Part shown: piece by piece, positions 1 through 6,393 of the stretch
How the letters are laid out: the number at the start of each line of letters is the position of its first letter
How positions within the stretch are numbered: position 1 is the stretch's first letter
Assembly (NCBI GenBank): GCA_937911235.1
Contig: CALDPN010000115.1
Coordinates: 1 to 6,393 of the forward strand
Reading direction: 5' to 3'
Source: an uncultured Bacteroidales bacterium
GTDB taxonomy: Bacteria; Bacteroidota; Bacteroidia; Bacteroidales; Paludibacteraceae
DNA: 6,393 bases
Position numbers and translations under genes: made by a program
The notes under the pieces: generated by a model
The model's input: the letters and a program-made list of their open reading frames with translations, nothing else
Told to the model about the DNA's origin: nothing
Database searches by the model: none

Positions 1-843
<843 letters not shown>

Positions 844-844
<1 letters not shown>

Positions 845-1083
845 TGAACGTTTCTATTCTTTCACCGCTAAAAAGTCTATTCCAAGGAGAGGCAACATCA
901 GTCAATCTCCCAGGAAAAGTAGGTGCGTTTACAATTTTAGAAAACCACGCTCCTATTGTTTCTACACTAGACAAGGGTGTCATTACTATCACTAATAAAG
1001 ACGAAGTATCTGAAATAGAAATAGTTAGTGGATTTGTAGAAGTTCACGACAATGAAATTACCATTTGCGTAGAGCAAAAATAA
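844..1083 (+). CDS. atpC: F1 ATP synthase subunit epsilon, short form (beta-sandwich domain only)
   Basis: Epsilon sits on the central stalk with gamma and links it to the c-ring. The product has 79 residues. The sequence MNVSILSPLKSLFQGEATSVNLPGKVGAFTILENHAPIV is split here as a description: an N-terminal strand, then the conserved LPGKVGAFTIL and NHAPIVSTLDKG segments, then GFVEVHDNEITICVE. This is the N-terminal beta-sandwich fold. The family in E. coli has about 139 residues, so the C-terminal helical hairpin that can inhibit ATP hydrolysis is absent. Short epsilons are known from Bacteroidota, so I read this as the natural form and not a truncation. The ATG at 844 overlaps the atpD stop (TAATG), which suggests translational coupling. 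The next gene starts one base after its stop. Confidence 0.95.
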
Positions 1084-1084
1084 A

Positions 1085-1447
1085 ATGAAAACTAAAGCAT
1101 TAATAATCTTCTCTGCACTAATAATATTGGAGCTACTATATTATGTAGTACACCAATTCGTTATGAGAGAACCTTATCTAAATGCATATATTCTTATTCC
1201 AGTGTTTTTTACACTTACAGAAGGCGCATTTGTAGTTATGTCATCTGTAAAATGGACTGGAAAAATGGTAAACATGTGGTTTTTCATACACAAAGTAAGT
1301 AAATTACTTGCCACAATCTTGCTTATCGCATTAGTATTATTTGCCATCCCAGAAGTAGGAATAGCATTTTTTGTTAGATTATTGATAACATATTTCACAT
1401 TCTTAATAATAGAAACCATCATAGGTGTGCGTTCAACAAAAAAGTAA
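1085..1447 (+). CDS. Small four-helix membrane protein in the atp operon, possibly AtpI-like
   Basis: I do not recognise a family from sequence motifs. The 120-residue product is strongly hydrophobic, with about four predicted membrane helices (roughly residues 4-24, 34-54, 68-88 and 90-115), a short charged loop around 27-31, a basic stretch SVKWTGK near 54-60 and a basic tail (RSTKK). It starts one base after atpC and ends 27 bases before atpB, so it is almost certainly co-transcribed with the synthase genes. In many bacteria the atp operon carries AtpI, a membrane protein of similar size implicated in c-ring assembly. Bacteroidota operons commonly have an unnamed membrane protein at this place between atpC and atpB. 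An assembly or accessory role for Fo is therefore an inference from position and topology only. The overlapping antisense frame is a shadow. Confidence 0.85.
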   Translation: MKTKALIIFSALIILELLYYVVHQFVMREPYLNAYILIPVFFTLTEGAFVVMSSVKWTGKMVNMWFFIHKVSKLLATILLIALVLFAIPEVGIAFFVRLLITYFTFLIIETIIGVRSTKK

Positions 1448-1474
1448 ACACCTAAAAATGGTCTAAACAATAAG

Positions 1475-2551
1475 ATGAAAAGAATTAAATACATATTAAT
1501 CTGTGTCTTAATGGCGTTTTCTGTAAATCTATTTGCAGAAAACACCGAACATGCAGCAGAAGCACACGAAGAGGCAAACGAAAAATTCGATGCTGGCAGT
1601 TTTATTTTTGGCCACATTGGTGACTCATACGAATTCCACATTTCAGAATACAATGGTCATCCTATTTCAGTGCCACTACCTGTTATTGTATATAGTAGCG
1701 AACGTGGATGGTTCTGTTTCTCTTCATCAAGAGTTGCTCACGGACACGAATACGAAGGTTGGTTTATTGCAGATGGCGGTAGCTACGACGGCAAAATCGT
1801 AGAACTTAACGCTGCTGGAGAGCAAGTTAAACCATTCGACCTTTCTATTACCAAAAACGTATTTGCTCTATTGCTTTCTTGTATAATACTTATTGCCATT
1901 TTCGTTCCAATGGCAAATAGATACAAGAAAAAACCACTTGGAGTGCCTTGTACAAAAGATAATATCTTTGAGTTTGTTATAAATTATGTAGAAGACGACG
2001 TTATCAAACCAGCACTAGGAAAGAATTACCTAAAATTCTCACCATATCTGCTTACAGCGTTCTTCTTCATTCTTATAAACAACCTTATGGGGCTTATTCC
2101 TATTTTCCCATTTGGCGCAAACCTAACAGGTAATATCTCAGTTACCCTTGTATTAGCATTGTTTACATACATAATAACCAATATATTCGGTACAAAAGAA
2201 TACTATAAAGAAATTTTCTGGCCAGAAGTTCCAGTATTTCTAAAAGCTCCACTTCCATTAATGCCACTTATCGAGATCATAGGTACACTTACCAAGCCTA
2301 TCGCTCTAATGATTCGTCTTTTTGCAAACATATTTGCAGGACACATGATTATCTTGGTATTAATGTCACTTATTTTCATCTTTGCAGGTCTAATGGGCGT
2401 AGCTGTTGGAGCGGGAGTTTCTGTTGTATCAGTAGCATTCTCAGTATTTATGTATTTCCTTGAATTACTTGTAGCATTCATTCAAGCATACGTATTTACC
2501 ATGCTATCAGCTATATTCATAGGCATGTCACAAGTGGAACATCATCATTAA
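1475..2551 (+). CDS. atpB: Fo ATP synthase subunit a, with signal peptide and extended N-terminal domain
   Basis: Subunit a forms the two proton half-channels beside the c-ring in the inner membrane. The product has 358 residues, against about 271 in E. coli. Residues 1-21 look like a cleavable signal peptide (basic KRIK start, hydrophobic core, cleavage expected after NLFA). Residues 22-125 are a hydrophilic, His- and Glu-rich domain expected outside the cytoplasm, with FDAGSFIFGHIGDSYEFHI and HPISVPLPVIVYS. The membrane part begins near 127. The essential arginine is R281 in LTKPIALMIRLFANIFAGH (codon 2315-2317), and Q337 in AFIQAYVFTML matches the conserved helix-5 glutamine. The protein ends in a His-rich tail (VEHHH). 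The extended N-terminus is a known feature of Bacteroidota a subunits. The ATG at 1475 is chosen because it gives an intact signal peptide. Confidence 0.97.
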   Translation: MKRIKYILICVLMAFSVNLFAENTEHAAEAHEEANEKFDAGSFIFGHIGDSYEFHISEYNGHPISVPLPVIVYSSERGWFCFSSSRVAHGHEYEGWFIADGGSYDGKIVELNAAGEQVKPFDLSITKNVFALLLSCIILIAIFVPMANRYKKKPLGVPCTKDNIFEFVINYVEDDVIKPALGKNYLKFSPYLLTAFFFILINNLMGLIPIFPFGANLTGNISVTLVLALFTYIITNIFGTKEYYKEIFWPEVPVFLKAPLPLMPLIEIIGTLTKPIALMIRLFANIFAGHMIILVLMSLIFIFAGLMGVAVGAGVSVVSVAFSVFMYFLELLVAFIQAYVFTMLSAIFIGMSQVEHHH

Positions 2552-2555
2552 AAAC

Positions 2556-2581
2556 TAGGAATTAGGAATTAATTAGGAATT
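2556..2581 (+). repeat. AGGAATT short direct repeats between atpB and atpE
   Basis: Three copies of the heptamer AGGAATT lie at 2557-2563, 2564-2570 and 2575-2581, the first two in tandem and the third after an AATT spacer. They occupy the start of the 87-base gap between the atpB stop and the atpE start. The rest of the gap is very A/T-rich. I see no match there to the Bacteroidota promoter consensus (TTTG and TAnnTTTG) and no strong hairpin. The repeat may be a slippage product or a short dispersed intergenic repeat; its function is unknown. Confidence 0.7.
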
Positions 2582-2638
2582 CTTAATGATTATTGATCTA
2601 AAATAAAAATTAATATTAACACTTAAATATTTTATATT

Positions 2639-2893
2639 ATGTTATTACTTATTCTTCAAGCTGCTTTAGAAGGTGCAGCATTAGCAAAATTTGGCGCAAG
2701 TATAGGCGCTGCTATCGCAATTTTAGGTGCTGGTTTAGGTATTGGCCGTATTGGTCAAGCTGCTATGGAAGCTATTTCACGTCAACCAGAAGCTGCTGGT
2801 GACATCCGTTCTAGTATGATTATTGCTGCAGCTCTTATCGAAGGTGTAACTCTATTCGCCATCATTATTTGTGCTTTAGCAATCTTATTCTAA
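2639..2893 (+). CDS. atpE: Fo ATP synthase subunit c (proteolipid, proton type)
   Basis: Subunit c forms the rotating ring in the membrane that carries protons past subunit a. The 84-residue hairpin has helix 1 (about 12-45, with the glycine-rich GAGLGIGRIG packing motif), the polar loop RQPEA at 48-52 that contacts gamma and epsilon, and helix 2 (about 57-84). The ion-carrying carboxylate is E68 in AALIEGVTLF. Aligned on RQPEA with the sodium-type c subunit of Ilyobacter, the Gln of helix 1 is replaced by I38-region hydrophobics and the residue after the Glu is Gly, not Ser. I therefore infer proton coupling. The gene has gaps of 87 bases upstream and 149 downstream, unlike all its neighbours, with repeats in both. 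No Shine-Dalgarno is visible; the leader is A/T-rich, as is common in Bacteroidota. Confidence 0.98.
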   Translation: MLLLILQAALEGAALAKFGASIGAAIAILGAGLGIGRIGQAAMEAISRQPEAAGDIRSSMIIAAALIEGVTLFAIIICALAILF

Positions 2894-2900
2894 TAACCTT

Positions 2901-3025
2901 AATAGTACTGAATTAAAAGCGTACTTCTGCGTTACGCTTGCCCTCGAAATCCTCGAGTACCTATGTACACTCCGGTTTCTCAGGCTACGCAAGCCTTGAA
3001 TTACATCTTTTAATTCTGTACTATT
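2901..3025. repeat. Long imperfect palindrome (REP- or MITE-like) filling the atpE-atpF gap
   Basis: The outer arms are 19 nt each. The left arm is 2901-2919 (AATAGTACTGAATTAAAAG) and the right arm is 3007-3025, whose reverse complement differs at one position. Inside, 2920-2958 pairs imperfectly with 2969-3006, with GAGT (2955-2958) against ACTC (2969-2972) closing a 10-base apex. A small separate stem, AGGCT/AGCCT, lies at 2982-2996. The interior is about half G+C, clearly above the surrounding A/T-rich sequence, and the element holds five GTAC tetramers. No open reading frame of note crosses it. It is not followed by a T-run, so it does not look like an intrinsic terminator. Dispersed palindromes of this kind are common between bacterial genes; that it is a multicopy element is my inference, since only one copy is in view. 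Confidence 0.8.
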
Positions 3026-3042
3026 GTAAATGAACTTAGATT

Positions 3043-3540
3043 ATGAACTTATTCCTCCCAGACGCAGGGCTCGTTGTATGGATGCTTATAGCATTCTCGC
3101 TAGTATTTTTTGTATTAGCTAAATTCGCATGGCCTACTATATTATCTTCTATTAAAGAAAGAGAAGAGCATATAGCAGAGTCACTTAAAAAAGCAGACGA
3201 AGCTACTCAAGCATTAGAAGGTCTAGAATTAAAAGGAAAAGAAATCATAGCACAAGCACAAGCACAGCAAATGGCATTGGTAAAAGACACAAAAGCTCTT
3301 ACCGATAAAATGATTGCTGATGCAAAAATCGAAGCTAAAAAACAAGCAGACCAAATTATCTCAGATGCTCAAGCTAAAATCTTAAAAGATAAAGAAAGCG
3401 CTATCTTAGAAATCAGAAAAGAAGTTGCACAATTATCTATTAGCATCGCAGAAAAAGTTCTATTAAAAGAACTTTCAGATAAAAAAGCTCAAAATGCTTA
3501 TATAGAAACTTTATTAAAAGAAAACAAAAGTCTTTCGTAA
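3043..3540 (+). CDS. atpF: Fo ATP synthase subunit b (peripheral stalk)
   Basis: Subunit b is anchored in the membrane beside subunit a and, as a dimer, reaches up to delta and alpha as the stator. The 165-residue product begins with MNLFLPDAGLVVWM and one membrane helix at about residues 9-29, followed by the FAWPTI turn (P31) that is typical of b. The rest is a long, charged, Ala/Lys/Glu-rich helix (about 34-160) expected to form the coiled coil, ending with the family-like segment IRKEVAQLSISIAEKVLLKEL. The length is usual for the family. The start lies 17 bases after the palindrome, and the stop is 3 bases before atpH. There is no clear Shine-Dalgarno sequence. Confidence 0.96.
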   Translation: MNLFLPDAGLVVWMLIAFSLVFFVLAKFAWPTILSSIKEREEHIAESLKKADEATQALEGLELKGKEIIAQAQAQQMALVKDTKALTDKMIADAKIEAKKQADQIISDAQAKILKDKESAILEIRKEVAQLSISIAEKVLLKELSDKKAQNAYIETLLKENKSLS

Positions 3541-3543
3541 AAG

Positions 3544-4080
3544 ATGAACAACGGTAAAATTTCTATACGATATGCTAAGGCTTTGCTTTTTAGTGCAAAA
3601 GAAGCTAAAGTAGAAGAACAAGTGTACTCAGAAATGACTACACTAGAGAGTGCTTTTGCACAAATTCAACTACTTAAGCAAGCTATGACAAACCCTACCC
3701 TTACAAAAGAAGAAAAGATTAAATTACTAAATTCTGTCTTCAACAACAAGGCTAGTAAATTAACCCAAGGCTTTATCAATCTTGTGGTAGAAAATGGTAG
3801 AGAAGACTATTTTCACAGAATTGCACTTAGCTTCCAAGAACTGTATAGAAAAGATAAAAATATAGTGGTAACCCACCTAACCACAGCTATAGAAGCAGAC
3901 GAAAAAATTAAATCACAAATTATTAAGTCTGTTGAAAAGCAAGAAAATTCTAAAGTAGAACTTAGAACAAGCATAAATCCAGAAATAATAGGTGGTTATA
4001 TCCTAGATGTAGATGGAAAGCGTTTAGACGCAAGTATTATTAGACAATTATCAAAACTTTATAAATATGCCGGACATTAA
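3544..4080 (+). CDS. atpH: F1 ATP synthase subunit delta
   Basis: Delta (called OSCP in mitochondria) sits on top of F1 and joins the b stalk to the alpha N-termini. The product has 178 residues, the usual length. Its N-terminal helical domain starts [15 protein letters not shown], matching the family's opening RYAxAL motif, and includes [13 protein letters not shown] and [12 protein letters not shown]. The C-terminal domain carries the delta signature [20 protein letters not shown] (144-163), followed by SIIRQLSKL. The start is 3 bases after the atpF stop. The 3' end overlaps the atpA start by 14 bases in another frame, consistent with translational coupling. Confidence 0.97.
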   Translation: MNNGKISIRYAKALLFSAKEAKVEEQVYSEMTTLESAFAQIQLLKQAMTNPTLTKEEKIKLLNSVFNNKASKLTQGFINLVVENGREDYFHRIALSFQELYRKDKNIVVTHLTTAIEADEKIKSQIIKSVEKQENSKVELRTSINPEIIGGYILDVDGKRLDASIIRQLSKLYKYAGH

Positions 4081-5650
4081 AGCAAGCGAAATCTCAAGCG
4101 TGTTGCAAATGCAACTAGACGGGTTTAAAAACAAACTCGAATTTGAGGAAATAGGCAAAGTTCTTCAAGTAAGCGACGGTGTGGCTCGTGTTTTCGGATT
4201 AAATCAAGTTCAATCAAACGAGCTTGTAGAATTTGAAAACGGTACCATGGGTGTGGTATTAAACCTTGAAGAAGATAATGTGGGTGTGGTACTTTTAGGC
4301 CCTACCCAAGAAATTAAAGAAGGTTTTACTGTGCGCAGAACAGGTCGTATCGCCTCTATCAATGCAGGTGAAGGCATGTTAGGCCGTGTTATCAATATGC
4401 TAGGAGAACCTATCGATGGTAAAGGACCTATCAAAGGCGAAACCTTTGAAATGCCACTAGAAAGAAAAGCTCCTGGTGTAATTTTCCGTCAACCAGTAAA
4501 AGAACCACTTCAAACAGGTATCAAAGCTATCGACGCCATGATTCCTATTGGCCGTGGCCAACGTGAGCTTATCATTGGTGACCGTCAAACAGGTAAAACT
4601 GCTATTGCAATAGACACCATTATCAACCAAAAAGAAAGTTTCAAAAAAGGTGAACCTATCTATTGTATTTATGTAGGTATTGGTCAAAAAGGTTCTACTA
4701 TTGCAAACCTAGTACAAACACTAGAAGAAAACGGAGCTATGGAATACACCATAGTTATTTCTGCCACCGCATCAGACCCTGCTGCTATGCAATTCTATGC
4801 TCCATACGCAGGTGTTGCTATTGCAGAATATTTCCGTGACACAGGTCGTCATGCACTTATTATCTACGATGACCTTTCAAAACAAGCTGTAGCATACCGT
4901 GAAGTATCACTTATCCTTCGTCGTCCACCAGGTCGTGAAGCATACCCAGGTGATATCTTCTACCTACACTCACGTCTGCTAGAACGTGCTGCTAAAGTTA
5001 TCAATAACGACACTGTAGCAAGCCAAATGAACGACCTTCCAGAATCACTTAAAGGTAAAGTGAAAGGTGGTGGTTCTATCACTGCCCTACCAATTATTGA
5101 AACACAAGCCGGTGACGTATCTGCATATATTCCAACCAACGTAATTTCTATTACCGACGGTCAAATTTTCTTGGAATCAAACCTATTCAACTCAGGTATT
5201 CGTCCTGCTATCAACGTAGGTATCTCAGTGTCTCGTGTGGGTGGTTCAGCACAAATCAAGTCTATGAAAAAAGTGGCAGGTACACTTAAATTAGACCAAG
5301 CACAATACCGCGAACTAGAAGCATTCTCTAAGTTTGGTGCAGAAATCGACCCTGCAACCAAATCTATCCTTGACAAGGGCGCGAAGAACGTAGAAATATT
5401 AAAACAAGGAAGATATTCGCCACTTCCAACAGAGCACCAAGTTGCTATTATTTACTGTGGTACAAAAGGTCTTCTTGCCGATGTTCCTACCGACAAAGTT
5501 TCTGAATTTGAAAAGAGATATCTAGAGCTTCTAGAACTTAAACACAAAGAAACTGTACTAAATCCTCTTAAAGAAGGTGTTATTAATGATGAAATTACAA
5601 ACATCCTAACAGAAGAGGCAAAACTATTAGCAAATCAATATAAGAACTAA
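4067..5650 (+). CDS. atpA: F1 ATP synthase subunit alpha
   Basis: Alpha forms the F1 hexamer with beta; its own nucleotide sites are non-catalytic, but it supplies an arginine to the catalytic site. The product is a complete 527 residues. In order it shows the N-terminal beta-barrel (about 25-95, [17 protein letters not shown]), the Walker A loop GDRQTGKT at 171-178, the Walker B strand [12 protein letters not shown] (263-274), [20 protein letters not shown], the Bacteroidota-like stretch [18 protein letters not shown] (320-337), [17 protein letters not shown] and the arginine-finger segment [10 protein letters not shown] with R390. The C-terminal helices follow. The start at 4067 ([13 protein letters not shown]) overlaps atpH by 14 bases and gives an N-terminus like that of other Bacteroidota alphas. 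Its stop is 2 bases before atpG. Confidence 0.98.
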   Translation: MPDIKASEISSVLQMQLDGFKNKLEFEEIGKVLQVSDGVARVFGLNQVQSNELVEFENGTMGVVLNLEEDNVGVVLLGPTQEIKEGFTVRRTGRIASINAGEGMLGRVINMLGEPIDGKGPIKGETFEMPLERKAPGVIFRQPVKEPLQTGIKAIDAMIPIGRGQRELIIGDRQTGKTAIAIDTIINQKESFKKGEPIYCIYVGIGQKGSTIANLVQTLEENGAMEYTIVISATASDPAAMQFYAPYAGVAIAEYFRDTGRHALIIYDDLSKQAVAYREVSLILRRPPGREAYPGDIFYLHSRLLERAAKVINNDTVASQMNDLPESLKGKVKGGGSITALPIIETQAGDVSAYIPTNVISITDGQIFLESNLFNSGIRPAINVGISVSRVGGSAQIKSMKKVAGTLKLDQAQYRELEAFSKFGAEIDPATKSILDKGAKNVEILKQGRYSPLPTEHQVAIIYCGTKGLLADVPTDKVSEFEKRYLELLELKHKETVLNPLKEGVINDEITNILTEEAKLLANQYKN

Positions 5651-5652
5651 TT

Positions 5653-6393
5653 ATGGCTTCTTTAAAAGAAATACGAGCTAGAATAGCATCTGTTAGTTCC
5701 ACACAAAAACTAACATCTGCTATGAAAATGGTGTCGGCTGCTAAACTTCACAAATCTGAAGAAGCAACACTAAAATTTGTTCCATACAAGAACAAACTAA
5801 GTGATATGCTATCTCAATATCTTTCTTCTGTAGATACAGAAAAAGTAAATATTATACTTGCAGAAAAACGTGAAGTAAAAAGAGTTGCCATCATCTGTAT
5901 TTCTTCATGCACAGGATTATGCGGCACATTCAACTCTAATATCAATAAATTATTAGAGAAAACACTTAAAGAATATTCTTATTTACCAGAACAAGATATT
6001 CTAATCTACCCTATTGGTAAGAAAATTGCAGACTATGTGAAGAAAACCAATCGCATAGCACAATGTAGCGTAGATGAACTATCTGCAAAACCAACATACG
6101 ATGATGCAATAAACTTTATCTCACCACTTGTGGAGAAATTTCAAAACAAGGAAATAGATAAAATTGTATTGCTATACAATCATCATAAAAATGCAGCAGT
6201 TCAAGTACCTACAGTAGAAACATACTTACCACTAGAAACTATAGAAACAAAATCAAATAATAAATCATATCTATATATTACAGAACCAGATATGGATACA
6301 TTTTATGGTTTGAGATTGGCATTTGAAGCAGGTAAAGTTGGTGGTTCTCTGCCAACGGTATTTAATGCAGCAAATGAGTTGGCAGTAAGTAAG
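5653..6393 (+). CDS. atpG: F1 ATP synthase subunit gamma, N-terminal part, running in frame into a Dxr-like tail
   Basis: Gamma is the central rotor shaft of F1. The frame starts 2 bases after atpA and stays open for 247 codons to the window edge. Residues 1 to about 211 are gamma: MASLKEIRARIASVSSTQKL, then TSAMKMVSAAKLHKSE, the central Rossmann-like domain with RVAIICIS, the TGLCGTFNSNI segment (family usually DRGLCGxxN), and later IDKIVLLYNHHKN. From about residue 212 the expected gamma C-terminus (the conserved ALLES-type segment and the terminal helix of the ITxEIxEI type) is missing. In its place is a tail that reads as DXP reductoisomerase (see the next entry). Without its C-terminal helix gamma could not form the shaft, so this end is either an artefact or a broken gene. 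No stop or frameshift is seen. Confidence 0.93.
   Translation, partial: MASLKEIRARIASVSSTQKLTSAMKMVSAAKLHKSEEATLKFVPYKNKLSDMLSQYLSSVDTEKVNIILAEKREVKRVAIICISSCTGLCGTFNSNINKLLEKTLKEYSYLPEQDILIYPIGKKIADYVKKTNRIAQCSVDELSAKPTYDDAINFISPLVEKFQNKEIDKIVLLYNHHKNAAVQVPTVETYLPLETIETKSNNKSYLYITEPDMDTFYGLRLAFEAGKVGGSLPTVFNAANELAVSK
6286..6393 (+). other. dxr: Dxr-like fragment (DXP reductoisomerase C-terminal part) joined to atpG
   Basis: From about 6286 the frame reads PDMDTFYGLRLAFEAGKV and then GGSLPTVFNAANELAVSK to the edge. The NAANE(L/V)AV motif, preceded by L.LA.EAG..GG and a Pro-Asp segment, is characteristic of the C-terminal region of 1-deoxy-D-xylulose-5-phosphate reductoisomerase in the MEP isoprenoid pathway, and is not part of ATP synthase gamma. 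Only about 36 residues are visible and no start codon of its own is present. All four leucine codons here end in G (three TTG, one CTG). In the preceding gamma part only 1 of 21 does. The AGKxGGSxPTVFNAANE wording resembles Firmicutes Dxr more than Bacteroidota Dxr as I remember them, which is a weak inference. Confidence 0.8.

Noticed and set aside
1174..1653. A 159-codon antisense open frame across the membrane protein gene and the start of atpB
   Set aside because: It spans the end of one well-supported gene, an intergenic gap and the start of another. Its protein has no recognisable motif, and the sense genes explain the sequence. It is a chance shadow frame.
2203..2481. Antisense open frame of 92 codons within atpB
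   Set aside because: It lies wholly inside the conserved membrane part of subunit a, including the essential Arg codon. Conservation of the sense protein accounts for the open frame.
2552..2638. An internal promoter for atpE
   Set aside because: The gap is A/T-rich, but I found no TAnnTTTG element with an upstream TTTG at suitable spacing. Any promoter call would rest on composition alone.
2903..3023. TA target-site duplication flanking the palindrome (Tc1/IS630-type MITE)
   Set aside because: TA does occur at both ends (2903-2904 and 3022-3023), but it is part of the palindrome itself, so it cannot be told from the inverted repeat. I see no other duplication in the flanks.
2901..3025. The palindrome as an intrinsic terminator
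   Set aside because: No T-run follows the right arm, the stem is far longer than a typical terminator, and it would cut atpFHAG from the operon.
5653..6393. A genuine functional gamma-Dxr fusion enzyme
   Set aside because: The join removes the gamma C-terminal rotor helix, and the visible Dxr part lacks that enzyme's N-terminal NADPH-binding and catalytic domains, so neither activity could survive in the fused product.

Overview
The window holds most of one F1Fo ATP synthase operon, read entirely on the + strand. The gene order is atpD (3' part)-atpC-a small membrane protein gene-atpB-atpE-atpF-atpH-atpA-atpG (5' part). This rotated order, with beta and epsilon ahead of the Fo genes, points to Bacteroidota. 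So do the epsilon subunit reduced to its N-terminal domain, the a subunit with a signal peptide and a large extracytoplasmic N-terminal domain, the low G+C with A/T-ending codons, and the lack of clear Shine-Dalgarno sequences. I cannot name the genus.

Layout: 1-844 is the nucleotide-binding and C-terminal part of beta. 844-1083 is epsilon. 1085-1447 is an unassigned four-helix membrane protein in a position where an AtpI-like assembly factor would fit. 1475-2551 is subunit a. 2552-2638 is an A/T-rich gap with AGGAATT repeats. 2639-2893 is subunit c, with a proton-type ion site. 2894-3042 is a gap filled by a long imperfect palindrome (2901-3025). 3043-3540 is subunit b, 3544-4080 delta, 4067-5650 alpha, and gamma runs from 5653. 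All other junctions are tight (overlaps of 1 and 14 nt, gaps of 1 to 27 nt). Only atpE is set off by larger gaps on both sides, which fits a need for many more c subunits than other Fo subunits. Together the genes supply every core F1Fo subunit: alpha, beta, gamma, delta, epsilon, a, b and c.

The one real anomaly is at the right edge. The atpG frame stays open to the last base, but from about 6286 the protein stops resembling gamma and instead matches the C-terminal part of 1-deoxy-D-xylulose-5-phosphate reductoisomerase (Dxr; GGSLPTVFNAANELAV). Leucine codon use changes at the same point. The likeliest explanation is a chimeric junction (assembly or read artefact) through a short shared EPDMDTF-like stretch. 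A real rearrangement that destroyed atpG is the alternative. I do not see an undescribed system in the rest of the window; it is a conventional, vertically inherited housekeeping operon.
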